Shown here: positions 43,339 to 51,898 of the stretch, piece after piece
Numbering within the stretch: the first letter of the stretch is position 1
Layout of the letters: each line of letters begins with the position of its first letter
Origin: Prolixibacteraceae bacterium
GTDB taxonomy: Bacteria > Bacteroidota > Bacteroidia > Bacteroidales > Prolixibacteraceae
DNA length: 64,000 nucleotides
NCBI GenBank assembly: GCA_003506435.1
Contig: DOAQ01000004.1
Span: 42,908-106,907 of the forward strand
Direction of reading: 5' to 3'
Translations under genes and position numbers: made by a program
Notes under the pieces: model-generated
Seen by the model: the letters and a program-made list of their open reading frames with translations, nothing else
The model's database searches: none
Told to the model about the DNA's origin: nothing

Positions 43339-43881
43339 CTAATCTATCGAACCAAGCAGCGCATCGCGTTCTTTCAGGAACTCGGAGAGGCGCTCAATCG
43401 GGTCGCGGGTAATGGCAATCCGACCTGAACGGACAAACTGCATCACCCCAAACTGGTTCAGTTCTTCGAACAAAGCCTGGGTTTCTTCCTTGTGCCCGGT
43501 TTTTTCAATTACCGTGTATTCGCGGGTAATCTCCATGATCCGGGCCCCGGCTTTACGAACCATTTTTTCAATCTGGTCGCTCTCGTAAAGCGCGTCGGTG
43601 GGAACTTTATAGAGGGCAATCTCCTCGTAAATTATTTCTTCGTTGGTATTGTAAAATGCCTTTAAAACATCGACAATTTTATCAAGTTGCCCTACCAGTT
43701 TGCGAACTTTGTCCTCCGTCTCGTTCACAACAATGATAAACTTTGAAACCCCCTGAATGGCAGATGCCGAAACGGTCAGGCTCTCGATATTGATCTTTCG
43801 CCGTGTAAAATTGATGGTAATCCGGTTGAGCAAACCGATATAATTTTCCGAGAATATTGTAATGTTGAATTCTTGTTTCAT
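43339..43881 (-). CDS. ilvN: acetolactate synthase small subunit
   Basis: 180 residues with an N-terminal ACT domain (EFNITIFSENYIGLLNRITINFTRRKINIESLTVS) that binds valine for feedback control, and the C-terminal ALS small-subunit domain. It regulates the IlvB catalytic subunit and follows ilvB by 18 bases. Confidence 0.95.
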   Translation of the reverse strand: MKQEFNITIFSENYIGLLNRITINFTRRKINIESLTVSASAIQGVSKFIIVVNETEDKVRKLVGQLDKIVDVLKAFYNTNEEIIYEEIALYKVPTDALYESDQIEKMVRKAGARIMEITREYTVIEKTGHKEETQALFEELNQFGVMQFVRSGRIAITRDPIERLSEFLKERDALLGSID

Positions 43882-43899
43882 CTGTGTATTTTTTAAGAA

Positions 43900-45597
43900 T
43901 TAAGCTTCGAGAATGACATCGGAAACCGAAGCGCCTGAAGGTACCATCGGAAATACATTGTCTTCTTTTTCAACAACCACTTCGAGCAGGTACGGACCAT
44001 TGTGGTCCAACATTTTCTGTATACCGGCTTCCAGTTCTTCGCGTTTGGTCACCTTGTGTGCAGCCATCCCGAAACCGTTGGTAATCATTATAAAATCAGG
44101 GTTTTGAAGTTCAGTGAACGAATAGCGTTTTTCGAAAAACAACTGTTGCCACTGACGAACCATTCCCAGAAAGTTATTATTCAGTAAAACAATTTTTACG
44201 GGAAGCTTATTTTGCACGATAGTCCCCAGTTCCTGAAGGGTCATCTGGAAACCGCCATCGCCAACAAATGCAACGACAGTGCGGTTTTTTGCTCCCAACT
44301 GGGCGCCCATTGCAGCCGGAATGCCGTATCCCATTGTTCCAAGTCCGCCTGAAGTTACAATACTTTTAGAATGTTTAAACTTGAAGTAGCGGGCAGCTAC
44401 CATTTGATGCTGGCCAACATCGGTCACCAAAATGGCTTCGTTATTTGTTTTTTCTGAAGCGATACGAACTGCTTCACCCATGGTAAGACCACCTTTTTCA
44501 GGATAAATATCCTTGCTGATTACTTTTTTATATTCAATTTTATCGCATTCACGGAACTCCTGAAGCCAGCTTTCATGTTTGTTTTCCTTTACATTATCAA
44601 TCAGCATGGCCAGCGATTTTTTAGCATTGCCCAAAACAGCCACATCGGTTTTAACGATTTTGCCAATCTCTGCCGGATCAATCTCCAGATGAATGATCTT
44701 CGCATTTTTTGCGTAGGCGCTGACTTTCCCGGTAACCCGGTCGTCGAAACGCATACCTACTGCAATGATCAGGTCGGCTTCATTCGTCTTTACATTGGGG
44801 CCATAATTTCCATGCATTCCCAACATACCAACATTCAAAGGATGGTCTGAGGGAAGCGCAGAAAGTCCAAGCAAAGTCCATGCTGCCGGAATACCTGTTT
44901 TTTCGATGAATGTTTTCAGTTCAGCTTCGGCATTGGCAATAATTACTCCCTGACCGAAAAGTAAAAATGGTTTTTTCGCCGCATCAATCAAATCGGCTGC
45001 CGCTTTCACACTAAACGGGTCGATTTGATAGTCACGAATATAGGAACGTATTTTCGTACATTTTTTATATTCAAAGTCCAATTCCTGAAACTGTGCATCT
45101 TTGGCTATATCGAGCAATACAGGCCCCGGACGTCCGGTGGTTGCAATGTAGAACGCTTTGGCAATGGCTTCCGGAATTTCATCTGCATCCGTAATCTGAT
45201 AGTTCCATTTGGTTATCGGCATCGAAATACCCACTACATCTGATTCCTGAAAAGCATCGGTGCCCAGCAACGGAGAGGCAACCTGTCCGGTGATGCAAAC
45301 GAGCGGAATTGAGTCGATCATCGCATCGGCAATTCCGGTAATCAGATTGGTTGCACCCGGCCCGGAAGTGGCAAAACAAACACCGGCCCTGCCCGTTACT
45401 TTTGCATATCCTTCGGCAGCATGCACAGCCCCCTGTTCATGACGGGTCAGAATGTGGGTCACTTGTTGGTCGAAATCGTAAAGGGCATCGTAAATGGGCA
45501 TGATCGCCCCGCCGGGATACCCAAAAATAGTATCAACGCCTTCTTCCAGTAACGAAAGAATTACGGCTTGAGATCCAGTTACTTTTTTTGTCGCCAT
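43900..45597 (-). CDS. ilvB: acetolactate synthase large (catalytic) subunit
   Basis: 565 residues; ThDP enzyme. The N-terminal active site has FGYPGGAIMPIYDALYD and HEQGAVHAAEGYA (catalytic Glu), and the ThDP-binding motif is GDGGFQMTLQELGTIVQNKLPVKIVLLNNN. It condenses pyruvate to acetolactate or pyruvate with 2-oxobutyrate. It lies 26 bases downstream of ilvD. Confidence 0.97.
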   Translation of the reverse strand: MATKKVTGSQAVILSLLEEGVDTIFGYPGGAIMPIYDALYDFDQQVTHILTRHEQGAVHAAEGYAKVTGRAGVCFATSGPGATNLITGIADAMIDSIPLVCITGQVASPLLGTDAFQESDVVGISMPITKWNYQITDADEIPEAIAKAFYIATTGRPGPVLLDIAKDAQFQELDFEYKKCTKIRSYIRDYQIDPFSVKAAADLIDAAKKPFLLFGQGVIIANAEAELKTFIEKTGIPAAWTLLGLSALPSDHPLNVGMLGMHGNYGPNVKTNEADLIIAVGMRFDDRVTGKVSAYAKNAKIIHLEIDPAEIGKIVKTDVAVLGNAKKSLAMLIDNVKENKHESWLQEFRECDKIEYKKVISKDIYPEKGGLTMGEAVRIASEKTNNEAILVTDVGQHQMVAARYFKFKHSKSIVTSGGLGTMGYGIPAAMGAQLGAKNRTVVAFVGDGGFQMTLQELGTIVQNKLPVKIVLLNNNFLGMVRQWQQLFFEKRYSFTELQNPDFIMITNGFGMAAHKVTKREELEAGIQKMLDHNGPYLLEVVVEKEDNVFPMVPSGASVSDVILEA

Positions 45598-45623
45598 ATT
45601 TTGAAGTATTTTATAATTATCAG

Positions 45624-47453
45624 TTAATCAATTAATCGGACGGCTCCCATGTCAGCAGACGATACCAGGCTTGCATACGCCTTCAGTGCCTTGCTTACAT
45701 TCCGGCTGCGGCCAACCGGCTGCCAGGCATCTTTTCCTTTGGCAGCTTCTGCTGCCTTTCGTTTTGCCATCTCTTCATTGCTAATGCGCAGATTAATGCT
45801 GCGTTCAGGAATATTAATATCAATAATATCACCGTCTTTGATCAGTGCAATTTCACCGCCAGCCGCAGCTTCCGGAGAGACGTGCCCGATGGACAATCCC
45901 GAAGTGCCCCCGGAAAATCGTCCATCGGTAACCAATGCGCAATATTTATCAAGTTTCATCGATTTCAGATAAGAAGTCGGGTATAACATTTCCTGCATCC
46001 CCGGTCCGCCCTTCGGTCCTTCGTAACGGATAATCACTACATCGCCCTTCTGTACTTTATCGCTCAGAATACCGTTGCAGGCTTCTTCCTGCGAAAAGAA
46101 AACCTTGGCTGTTCCTGAAAATTTCAGGATGGAAGCATCAACTCCGGCAGTTTTCACGATACAACCTGAAGAAGCAATATTTCCGAAAAGCACAGCGAGT
46201 CCGCCGTCTTTATTATAAGCATGTTCCACACTGCGGATGCACCCTTTTTCGCGGTCGGTGTCCAGTTCTTTATAGCTGTTTTCCTGCGAACCCATTACCA
46301 GGTTCCGTCCGCCTCCCGGCGCCGATTTGTATTTACTGAACGCTTCGTTAACGGCAGTGGCGCGTGTAATATCGTATTTTGCAATGGCTTCCGCCAGTGT
46401 CAGGCCATCCATTCGGGTTACAGAAGTATTGAGAAGCCCGGCTTTTTCAAGTTCACCCAAAATGCTGAGTATACCACCGGCGCGGTTTACGTCCTGCATG
46501 TGGTACGACGAACTGGGTGCAACTTTGCAAATATTGGGCGTGATACGCGATAACCGGTCTATATCCTGCATAGTAAAATCAACGCCTGCTTCATGGGCAA
46601 TGGCCAGCAGGTGCAGAACCGTGTTCGACGAGCCGCCCATGGCAATATCCAGTTTCATGGCATTCAGGAACGATTCGCGTGAAGCGACATTGCGCGGCAG
46701 AACTTTTTCGTTTCCGTTCTGATAATAATCGTACGTTGCCTCAACAATCCGTTTGGCTGCATCTTCAAACAGTTTCCTACGGTTGGCATGGGTTGCAACA
46801 ATGGAACCATTGCCCGGCAGCGCCAGACCGATCGCTTCGGCCAGACAGTTCATCGAGTTGGCAGTGAACATACCCGAACACGAACCACAGGTTGGGCATG
46901 CATCTCTTTCAACCTTTGCAAGCAATGAATCAGGAATAGAATCATCGGCGCCCATCACCATGGCGTCGACCAGATCGTAAAATTTACCATCGATCTCACC
47001 GGCCTCCATTGGCCCGCCTGACACAAAGATGGCGGGGATATTCAGACGCATGGCAGCCATCATCATTCCGGGAGTGATTTTATCGCAGTTCGAAATACAA
47101 ATCATTGCATCCACTTTGTGCCCGTTGCACATGTATTCCACGCTGTCGGCAATCACATCGCGCGAAGGCAGCGAATACAACATGCCGTCGTGTCCCATGG
47201 CAATCCCGTCGTCGATGGCGATGGTATTGAATTCGGCGGCAAAACAACCCTGCGCTTCAATCAGCGATTTAAGGTATTGCCCGATTCCGTGCAAATGAAC
47301 GTGCCCGGGGACAAACTGTGTGAACGAATTGACAATCGCGATAATCGGTTTGTCGAACTGGTCTTCCTTCATTCCATTGGCACGCCATAAACTGCGGGCG
47401 CCGGCCATTTTACGTCCTTGTGTTACTTCTGAGCTTCTTAATTTGTTTTGCAT
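45624..47453 (-). CDS. ilvD: dihydroxy-acid dehydratase
   Basis: 609 residues. [4Fe-4S]/[2Fe-2S] ligand motifs CISNCDKITPGMMMAAMR and DACPTCGSCSGMFTANSMNC, then VTDGRFSGGTSGLSIGHVSPEAA. It dehydrates dihydroxy acids to 2-keto acids in Ile/Val synthesis. First structural gene of the operon, 24 bases after the second attenuator. Confidence 0.97.
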   Translation of the reverse strand: MQNKLRSSEVTQGRKMAGARSLWRANGMKEDQFDKPIIAIVNSFTQFVPGHVHLHGIGQYLKSLIEAQGCFAAEFNTIAIDDGIAMGHDGMLYSLPSRDVIADSVEYMCNGHKVDAMICISNCDKITPGMMMAAMRLNIPAIFVSGGPMEAGEIDGKFYDLVDAMVMGADDSIPDSLLAKVERDACPTCGSCSGMFTANSMNCLAEAIGLALPGNGSIVATHANRRKLFEDAAKRIVEATYDYYQNGNEKVLPRNVASRESFLNAMKLDIAMGGSSNTVLHLLAIAHEAGVDFTMQDIDRLSRITPNICKVAPSSSYHMQDVNRAGGILSILGELEKAGLLNTSVTRMDGLTLAEAIAKYDITRATAVNEAFSKYKSAPGGGRNLVMGSQENSYKELDTDREKGCIRSVEHAYNKDGGLAVLFGNIASSGCIVKTAGVDASILKFSGTAKVFFSQEEACNGILSDKVQKGDVVIIRYEGPKGGPGMQEMLYPTSYLKSMKLDKYCALVTDGRFSGGTSGLSIGHVSPEAAAGGEIALIKDGDIIDINIPERSINLRISNEEMAKRKAAEAAKGKDAWQPVGRSRNVSKALKAYASLVSSADMGAVRLID

Positions 47454-47477
47454 CTCGATAGATTTTTCAGTTCTTAA

Positions 47478-47513
47478 AAAAAAGCCCTTCCCGTTTTCGA
47501 GAAAGGCTTTTGA
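47478..47513 (-). terminator. attenuator terminator proximal to ilvD
   Basis: On the minus strand AAGCCTTTCTCG (47510-47499, region 3) pairs with CGGGAAGGGCTT (region 4, 47493-47482) over 12 bp with two G-U pairs, followed by T8. Region 3 can alternatively pair with GAGAGAGGCT (region 2, 47547-47538) that overlaps the stop of the leader peptide, giving a 10-bp antiterminator. Confidence 0.88.
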
Positions 47514-47545
47514 ATATTTTTTTATTCAATATACAGCAGCCTCTC

Positions 47546-47608
47546 TCAGCAAAAGCCAAGAAGGACAACGATGACGACCACCAGAATGTATGTTGAAATA
47601 TGTTTCAT
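47546..47608 (-). CDS. ilv leader peptide, proximal copy
   Basis: A 20-residue peptide MKHISTYILVVVIVVLLGFC, too short for ordinary gene calling. Ten consecutive codons (ILVVVIVVLL) are Ile, Leu or Val, the products of the operon. Its stop codon lies in the antiterminator strand of the following hairpin. When charged branched-chain tRNAs are scarce the ribosome stalls and the antiterminator forms. It is a regulatory peptide, not expected to have a function of its own. Confidence 0.9.
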   Translation of the reverse strand: MKHISTYILVVVIVVLLGFC

Positions 47609-47625
47609 TTTACCTGTTTCTAAAA

Positions 47626-47660
47626 AACAAAAAAACCATCCTCTTTATGTGAGAATGGCT
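47626..47660 (-). terminator. attenuator terminator distal to ilvD
   Basis: On the minus strand CCATTCTC (47658-47651) pairs with GAGGATGG (47643-47636) over 8 bp around a 7-base loop, followed by T7. The competing antiterminator is GTGAGGATGG (47689-47680, overlapping the leader stop) with CCATTCTCAC (47658-47649), 10 bp. Confidence 0.88.
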
Positions 47661-47685
47661 ACCCTGAAAATCAAACATACCATCC

Positions 47686-47751
47686 TCACTTTGCCGGGTT
47701 AATGACAACGACTAGAAGGATGACGTTAATAATGATAGCCAGATTTTTCAT
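47686..47751 (-). CDS. ilv leader peptide, distal copy
   Basis: A 21-residue peptide MKNLAIIINVILLVVVINPAK with 12 Ile/Leu/Val residues, 8 of them in the run VILLVVVI. Its stop TGA is inside the antiterminator strand. It has the same plan as the peptide at 47546 but a different sequence, so the copy is old or arose independently. First translated element of the ilv mRNA. Confidence 0.9.
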   Translation of the reverse strand: MKNLAIIINVILLVVVINPAK

Positions 47752-47773
47752 GTTTTTTTCAATAACTACTGGG

Positions 47774-47803
47774 CAAAAGTATTAATTTATTTGAAATGGC
47801 AAA
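47774..47803 (-). promoter_or_regulatory. ilv operon promoter
   Basis: On the minus strand TTTG (47803-47800) and TACTTTTG (47781-47774) with an 18-base spacer: exact match to the Bacteroidetes consensus. It puts the first leader ATG about 20 bases downstream, as an attenuator needs. Confidence 0.8.
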
Positions 47804-47887
47804 ATAAATTGAAAGTAAAATTCATGTTTTGATAAAAAACAGGAAGAAAAAACACATTTAACTACTAATCTGAAAGCTGTTACCTTC

Positions 47888-48484
47888 TTATTTTAACCAT
47901 CCGGTAATACTTAGCCGCCGGGTGTGGCTGGGTAATACCTCATGTTCAATCAGATGGCTTCGGAAGATAATCGTTTTTCCCCATTCCGGAGGGATAATAA
48001 TTTCTTCATTTTCCATATAAAGTACCAGTTCGCCGCCATGCTCTTTTTTCCACCTTTCGTTCAGGTAGGTGATAACCGAAAATTTTCGGGAATTATCATT
48101 TTTAAACCGGTCGATGTGTCGTTTGTAGAAGGTGCCCTTTTCAAAACAGGCATAATGAAACTCAAAATCTGTTATTCCTGTAAAACAGGTTTTATTCAGA
48201 TATGCCGATAAATTGTCGATTTTGGATACAAACTGCTGCTCGGACTGATTTTCTGAATATCTGTCGATCCAATGGATTTTATCGGAACGGATGGCATGAT
48301 CCTGCAAATGATGGTTGCGGTTGCCGATACCGGCAGCTTTCATTTTCTCGCTTTTAATGTTTTGCAGTAAACGATTTTTCAAGCCTCTCAGTATTGCATC
48401 GTCAAACAGGTTTTCAATTACCGTATAGTCCCGGTCAGCAATATCTTCAATTATTTTTTCGTATACCGGATTCATATCGGGCAT
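47888..48484 (-). CDS. 2OG-Fe(II) oxygenase (prolyl 4-hydroxylase-like)
   Basis: 198 residues. The iron-binding HxD is in TFYKRHIDRFKND (His and Asp), and the distal His with 2-oxoglutarate Arg is in SHLIEHEVLPSHTRRLSITGW. The core VITYLNERWKKEHGGELVLY is the usual double-stranded beta-helix centre. It is a cytoplasmic single-domain dioxygenase; homologues hydroxylate proteins, but the target is unknown. It needs O2, so the host must meet oxygen at times. Not linked to neighbours. Confidence 0.87.
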   Translation of the reverse strand: MPDMNPVYEKIIEDIADRDYTVIENLFDDAILRGLKNRLLQNIKSEKMKAAGIGNRNHHLQDHAIRSDKIHWIDRYSENQSEQQFVSKIDNLSAYLNKTCFTGITDFEFHYACFEKGTFYKRHIDRFKNDNSRKFSVITYLNERWKKEHGGELVLYMENEEIIIPPEWGKTIIFRSHLIEHEVLPSHTRRLSITGWLK

Positions 48485-48597
48485 AGTTCTTTTTTCTGGT
48501 ATACAACAGGAGCAAAAGCGATTTGTTTAAAAGATTAGCCCATCCTGAATTTATTCACTCAACTGCTCATTGATCAATCTTTTTAATAAATTTTTAA

Positions 48598-48645
48598 TGA
48601 CGTATTAATGCGTCGTATTTATTTGTGACGTATATTTGCGTCGTA
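48598..48645 (+). promoter_or_regulatory. duplicated ArsR operator overlapping the ars promoter
   Basis: TGACGTATTAATGCGTCGTA (48598-48617) and TGACGTATATTTGCGTCGTA (48626-48645) match at 18 of 20 positions and each contains the dyad GACG/CGTC. The second contains an exact -7 box TATATTTG (48631-48638), so bound repressor would block the promoter. Confidence 0.75.
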
Positions 48646-48660
48646 ATTAAATAAAATGAC

Positions 48661-49002
48661 ATGGTTGCATCAAAAACAGAATTATTCAACGAAGTACTTC
48701 AGGAGCAGGCCAACCTGTTCAAAGTACTGGCGCATCCGGCACGTTTACAGATTTTGCATTTTCTGGCCGAAACAAAAACCTGTATTTCCGGCGATATTTC
48801 GGAAGAACTTCCGCTGAGCCGTACCACGGTAAATCAGCATTTAAAAGAATTAAAAGCCTGCGGGTTGATAAAGGGGCATGTGGAAGGAGTGAAAATGAAT
48901 TACTGCCTTGATTATACAAAAATTGAAGAAATGAAAAAATTACTGGGAAATTTTCTGGATGATTTCCAAACGCCCGGAAATTTCTCCTGCCAAAGCAAAT
49001 AA
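48661..49002 (+). CDS. arsR: ArsR-family metalloregulator
   Basis: 113 residues, winged helix. HTH: GDISEELPLSRTTVNQHLKELKACGLI. Cysteines at TKTCISGD, LKACGL, MNYCLDY and near the C-terminus (NFSCQSK) could bind arsenite, but the classic ELCVCDL pair is not present, so the sensing site must be different, as in other Bacteroidetes ArsR proteins. It represses the ars genes until As(III) binds. First gene of the three-gene operon. Confidence 0.9.
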   Translation: MVASKTELFNEVLQEQANLFKVLAHPARLQILHFLAETKTCISGDISEELPLSRTTVNQHLKELKACGLIKGHVEGVKMNYCLDYTKIEEMKKLLGNFLDDFQTPGNFSCQSK

Positions 49003-49047
49003 ACATTCAGTCTTTTATCTATTGTCTAAAATCTAATATCTGTAGAG

Positions 49048-49473
49048 ATGAAAATATTAATCCTTTGTACCGGTAATAGTTGCCGCAGCCAGATGGCCCA
49101 CGGCTTTTTACAGAGTTTCGATAAAAACATTACTGTTTGTTCGGCGGGTACCGAACCTGCAAAACAGGTAAACCAAACCGCCGTTAAAGTGATGAAAGAA
49201 GCAGGGGTTGACATCAGCCATCATACCCCGAAAATGGTTGATCAATACCTAAATGACGAATGGGATTATGTAATAACCGTTTGCGATCATGCCAACGAAA
49301 CATGCCCGGCATTTTTTGGTAAAGTAAAGCATCGTCTGCATATCGGTTTTGAAGACCCCTCTCATGCAACTGGTTCCGATAAATTTATTTTAAGTGAATT
49401 TTACCGGGTTCGCGATGAAATAAAGGAAGCCTTTTGGAAATTTTATCAGGAACAAATAAAGCCACAACTATAA
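49048..49473 (+). CDS. arsC: arsenate reductase, low-molecular-weight phosphatase type
   Basis: 141 residues. The P-loop CTGNSCRSQMAHGFL carries the nucleophilic Cys, and the further two Cys of the thioredoxin-coupled mechanism are in VITVCDHANETCPAFF. These three Cys separate it from ordinary LMW tyrosine phosphatases. It reduces As(V) to As(III) for export by the next gene, 12 bases downstream. The leader is preceded by a short simple repeat (CTAAAATCTAATATCT). Confidence 0.93.
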   Translation: MKILILCTGNSCRSQMAHGFLQSFDKNITVCSAGTEPAKQVNQTAVKVMKEAGVDISHHTPKMVDQYLNDEWDYVITVCDHANETCPAFFGKVKHRLHIGFEDPSHATGSDKFILSEFYRVRDEIKEAFWKFYQEQIKPQL

Positions 49474-49485
49474 AAAATCAAGATT

Positions 49486-50529
49486 ATGCCTTCGCAGAAA
49501 CGATTAAAATTCCTTGACCGCTACCTTACCCTGTGGATTTTTCTTGCCATGTTTGCCGGTGTTTTTGCCGGTTGGCTGAACCCTTCGGTTGCCGATTTCT
49601 GGAACAGTATGTCGTCGGGCACAACGAATATTCCGATTGCTATCGGGTTGATTGTGATGATGTACCCTCCGCTGGCAAAAGTGAAATACGAAGAACTGGG
49701 CGATGTGTTCCGGAATTACAAAATTCTGGGTTTGTCGCTGGTGCAAAACTGGCTGATCGGACCGGTGCTTATGTTTGTGCTGGCCGTTGTCTTTTTGCAG
49801 TTCAATATCGATTATATGTACGGACTGATTCTGATTGGGCTGGCGCGTTGCATTGCCATGGTAATTGTCTGGAACGATCTGGCCAAAGGTGATACTCAAT
49901 ATGCAGCCGGGCTGGTAGCGTTTAATTCTATCTTCCAGGTGTTGTTTTTTTCGGTTTATGCCTATTTTTTTATTGCCGTTTTGCCGGGCTGGTTTGGCCT
50001 TCCTGTGAACGATGCAGTTTCGCAGATCACCATCGGGCAGATTGCCGAAAGTGTGTTCATTTATCTGGGCATCCCGTTTATTGCCGGTTTTCTTACCCGT
50101 TTTATTTTGATCCGGGTGAAAAGCAAAGAATGGTACCATACAAAGTTTGTCCCGAAGATTAGTCCGCTGACCCTGATTGCCCTGTTGTTTACTATCGTGG
50201 TGATGTTCTCGCTGAAAGGTGAATACATTGTAAAAATACCGTTTGATGTGATACGCATTGCCATTCCCCTGCTGATTTATTTTGTGCTGATGTTCTTTTT
50301 GTCTTTTATCATGAGCAAGAAGGCAGGGGCTAATTATCAGCAATCGGCCACTTTATCGTTTACCGCCGCGAGCAACAATTTTGAACTGGCTATTGCCGTG
50401 GCCATTGCTGTGTTCGGGGTCAACTCAGGCGAGGCTTTTGCCGCTGTAATCGGCCCTCTCGTGGAGGTCCCGGTGATGATTGCCCTGGTGAATGTATCAT
50501 TCTGGATCAAAAAAAGATATTTTATCTAA
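49486..50529 (+). CDS. acr3: arsenite efflux transporter ACR3
   Basis: 347 residues with ten membrane segments. Family motifs: GTTNIPIAIGLIVMMYPPLAKV, the ACR3 helix IGLARCIAMVIVWNDLAKGDTQYAAGLVAFNSIFQV with the essential Cys, and FTAASNNFELAIAVAIAVFG. It exports As(III), driven by the membrane potential. It completes the ars operon. Confidence 0.95.
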   Translation: MPSQKRLKFLDRYLTLWIFLAMFAGVFAGWLNPSVADFWNSMSSGTTNIPIAIGLIVMMYPPLAKVKYEELGDVFRNYKILGLSLVQNWLIGPVLMFVLAVVFLQFNIDYMYGLILIGLARCIAMVIVWNDLAKGDTQYAAGLVAFNSIFQVLFFSVYAYFFIAVLPGWFGLPVNDAVSQITIGQIAESVFIYLGIPFIAGFLTRFILIRVKSKEWYHTKFVPKISPLTLIALLFTIVVMFSLKGEYIVKIPFDVIRIAIPLLIYFVLMFFLSFIMSKKAGANYQQSATLSFTAASNNFELAIAVAIAVFGVNSGEAFAAVIGPLVEVPVMIALVNVSFWIKKRYFI

Positions 50530-50601
50530 CGCAATCATTAAGAAGTAATTCAGCTTTGTTAATATTTATTCATGCTTCGGCGCAGATAGAAATATCTGAT
50601 G

Positions 50602-50609
50602 TATTTTTG
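50602..50609 (+). promoter_or_regulatory. -7 box of the DUF486 gene
   Basis: TATTTTTG, an exact TAnnTTTG match, about 85 bases before the ATG at 50696. Confidence 0.45.
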
Positions 50610-50695
50610 CGTGCTGAATTTTATTGGGTTCGTGGTTTTTTGTATGAAGCCCTTCCCGGCAGGGAACAATAACAAGTTAATTTGAGTTTGTTTTT

Positions 50696-51064
50696 ATGAA
50701 AGCGTTTTACACTATCGGACTACTGGTCCTTTCCAATACGTTTATGACGTTGGCCTGGTACGGCCATCTCAATTTCAAAGAAATGAAATGGTTTCAAAGC
50801 CTTTCTCTTTTTAGTGTTGTGCTGATCAGTTGGGGAATTGCATTGTTCGAGTACTGTTTTCAGGTTCCGGCTAACCGGATTGGCTTTCGCGAGAATGGCG
50901 GCCCGTTTTCGTTGGTCGAACTGAAAGTGATACAGGAAGTGATTACGCTGGTTATTTTCACCATATTCACCCTGTTGTTTTTCAAAAACGAGACGTTTAA
51001 AATGAACCATCTAATAGGCTTTGTATTCCTGATTCTGGCGGTTTATTTTATTTTCAAGAAATAG
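50696..51064 (+). CDS. DMT-superfamily small membrane protein (DUF486)
   Basis: 122 residues with four membrane segments: AFYTIGLLVLSNTFMTLAWYGHL, LFSVVLISWGIALFEYCFQVPANRIGF, LVIFTIFTLLFF and LIGFVFLILAVYFIF. The YCFQVPANRIG segment is the DUF486 hallmark. Probably an inner-membrane transporter of the DMT type working as a dimer; substrate unknown. Monocistronic. Confidence 0.87.
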   Translation: MKAFYTIGLLVLSNTFMTLAWYGHLNFKEMKWFQSLSLFSVVLISWGIALFEYCFQVPANRIGFRENGGPFSLVELKVIQEVITLVIFTIFTLLFFKNETFKMNHLIGFVFLILAVYFIFKK

Positions 51065-51067
51065 GGT

Positions 51068-51248
51068 GCAGTCAACTCAATCGTCAATCGCAAATGAATG
51101 CCGTCTATATAAGGTATTCTTCGTGAATACTTTGTGTTTTTTGCCCCGAAATTTCGGGGTTGTGGCAGAAAAAAATTAGCCACAAAGTTTCTAACTCTCA
51201 AAGGTTCACAAAAATCATCAATCGTAAATCGTATATCGTCAATCGTTC
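51068..51248. repeat. low-complexity spacer between the convergent DUF486 gene and recR
   Basis: Contains CCCCGAAATTTCGGGG (51144-51159, a perfect 16-base palindrome) and degenerate tandem words of the form ATCGTAA/ATCGTCA between 51212 and 51245. No frame is supported. The palindrome may help terminate both genes but has no T-run. Confidence 0.5.
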
Positions 51249-51875
51249 CTACCTTCCCAGCGAGTCTTCAAAATTCTGGCGGTTTACAATTGAACGCCCC
51301 AGAGTAATTTCATCGGTATATTCCAGTTCGTCGCCAATAGACACTCCCCGGGCAAGCGTGGTGATTTTTACCGGGAGATCTTTCAGCTTTTTAAATATGA
51401 AGAAATTGGTAGTATCGCCTTCCATGGTGGTGCTGAGCGCCAGGATGACCTCTTCTATTTCTCCCCGGCTGACTCGTCCAACCAACGATTCCACCTCAAT
51501 ATCGGAAGGGCCGATACCGTCCATCGGCGAAATAATGCCCCCCAGCACATGGTACAAACCATTGAACTGATGGGTGTTTTCAATCGACATCACATCTTTT
51601 ATATTTTCGACCACACAAACAATAGATGAAATGCGTGACGGGTTTGCGCAGATATTGCAAATATCGTTATCCGAAATATTGTGGCACACCTTGCAATGCC
51701 TGATCTCATTTTTCATTTGGATCATAGTGTTGCCAAAAATCTCAACTTCTCGCTGGTCTTGCCGGAGCAGGTGGAGTACCAGCCGTAAAGCTGTTTTTCG
51801 GCCAATGCCGGGAAGTTTGGCGAATTCGTTAACTGCATTTTCAAGTAGCCGGGAAGGGAAGTGTTCTATATTCAT
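51249..51875 (-). CDS. recR: recombination mediator RecR
   Basis: 208 residues. HhH motif FAKLPGIGRKTALRLVLHLL, C4 zinc finger HCKVCHNISDNDICNICANP, Toprim IVCVVENIKDVMSIENT and LGGIISPMDGIGPSDI. It works with RecO and RecF to load RecA on gaps. The start is preceded by a -7 box at 51899-51906. Confidence 0.98.
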   Translation of the reverse strand: MNIEHFPSRLLENAVNEFAKLPGIGRKTALRLVLHLLRQDQREVEIFGNTMIQMKNEIRHCKVCHNISDNDICNICANPSRISSIVCVVENIKDVMSIENTHQFNGLYHVLGGIISPMDGIGPSDIEVESLVGRVSRGEIEEVILALSTTMEGDTTNFFIFKKLKDLPVKITTLARGVSIGDELEYTDEITLGRSIVNRQNFEDSLGR

Positions 51876-51898
51876 TTTCAGGAAATACTATTTTGCAT

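Noticed and set aside
47521..47560. Second terminator formed by the AATATT-rich repeat after the proximal leader peptide
   Set aside because: Only A/T pairing, no G/C stem; most likely part of the pause or linker region of the attenuator.
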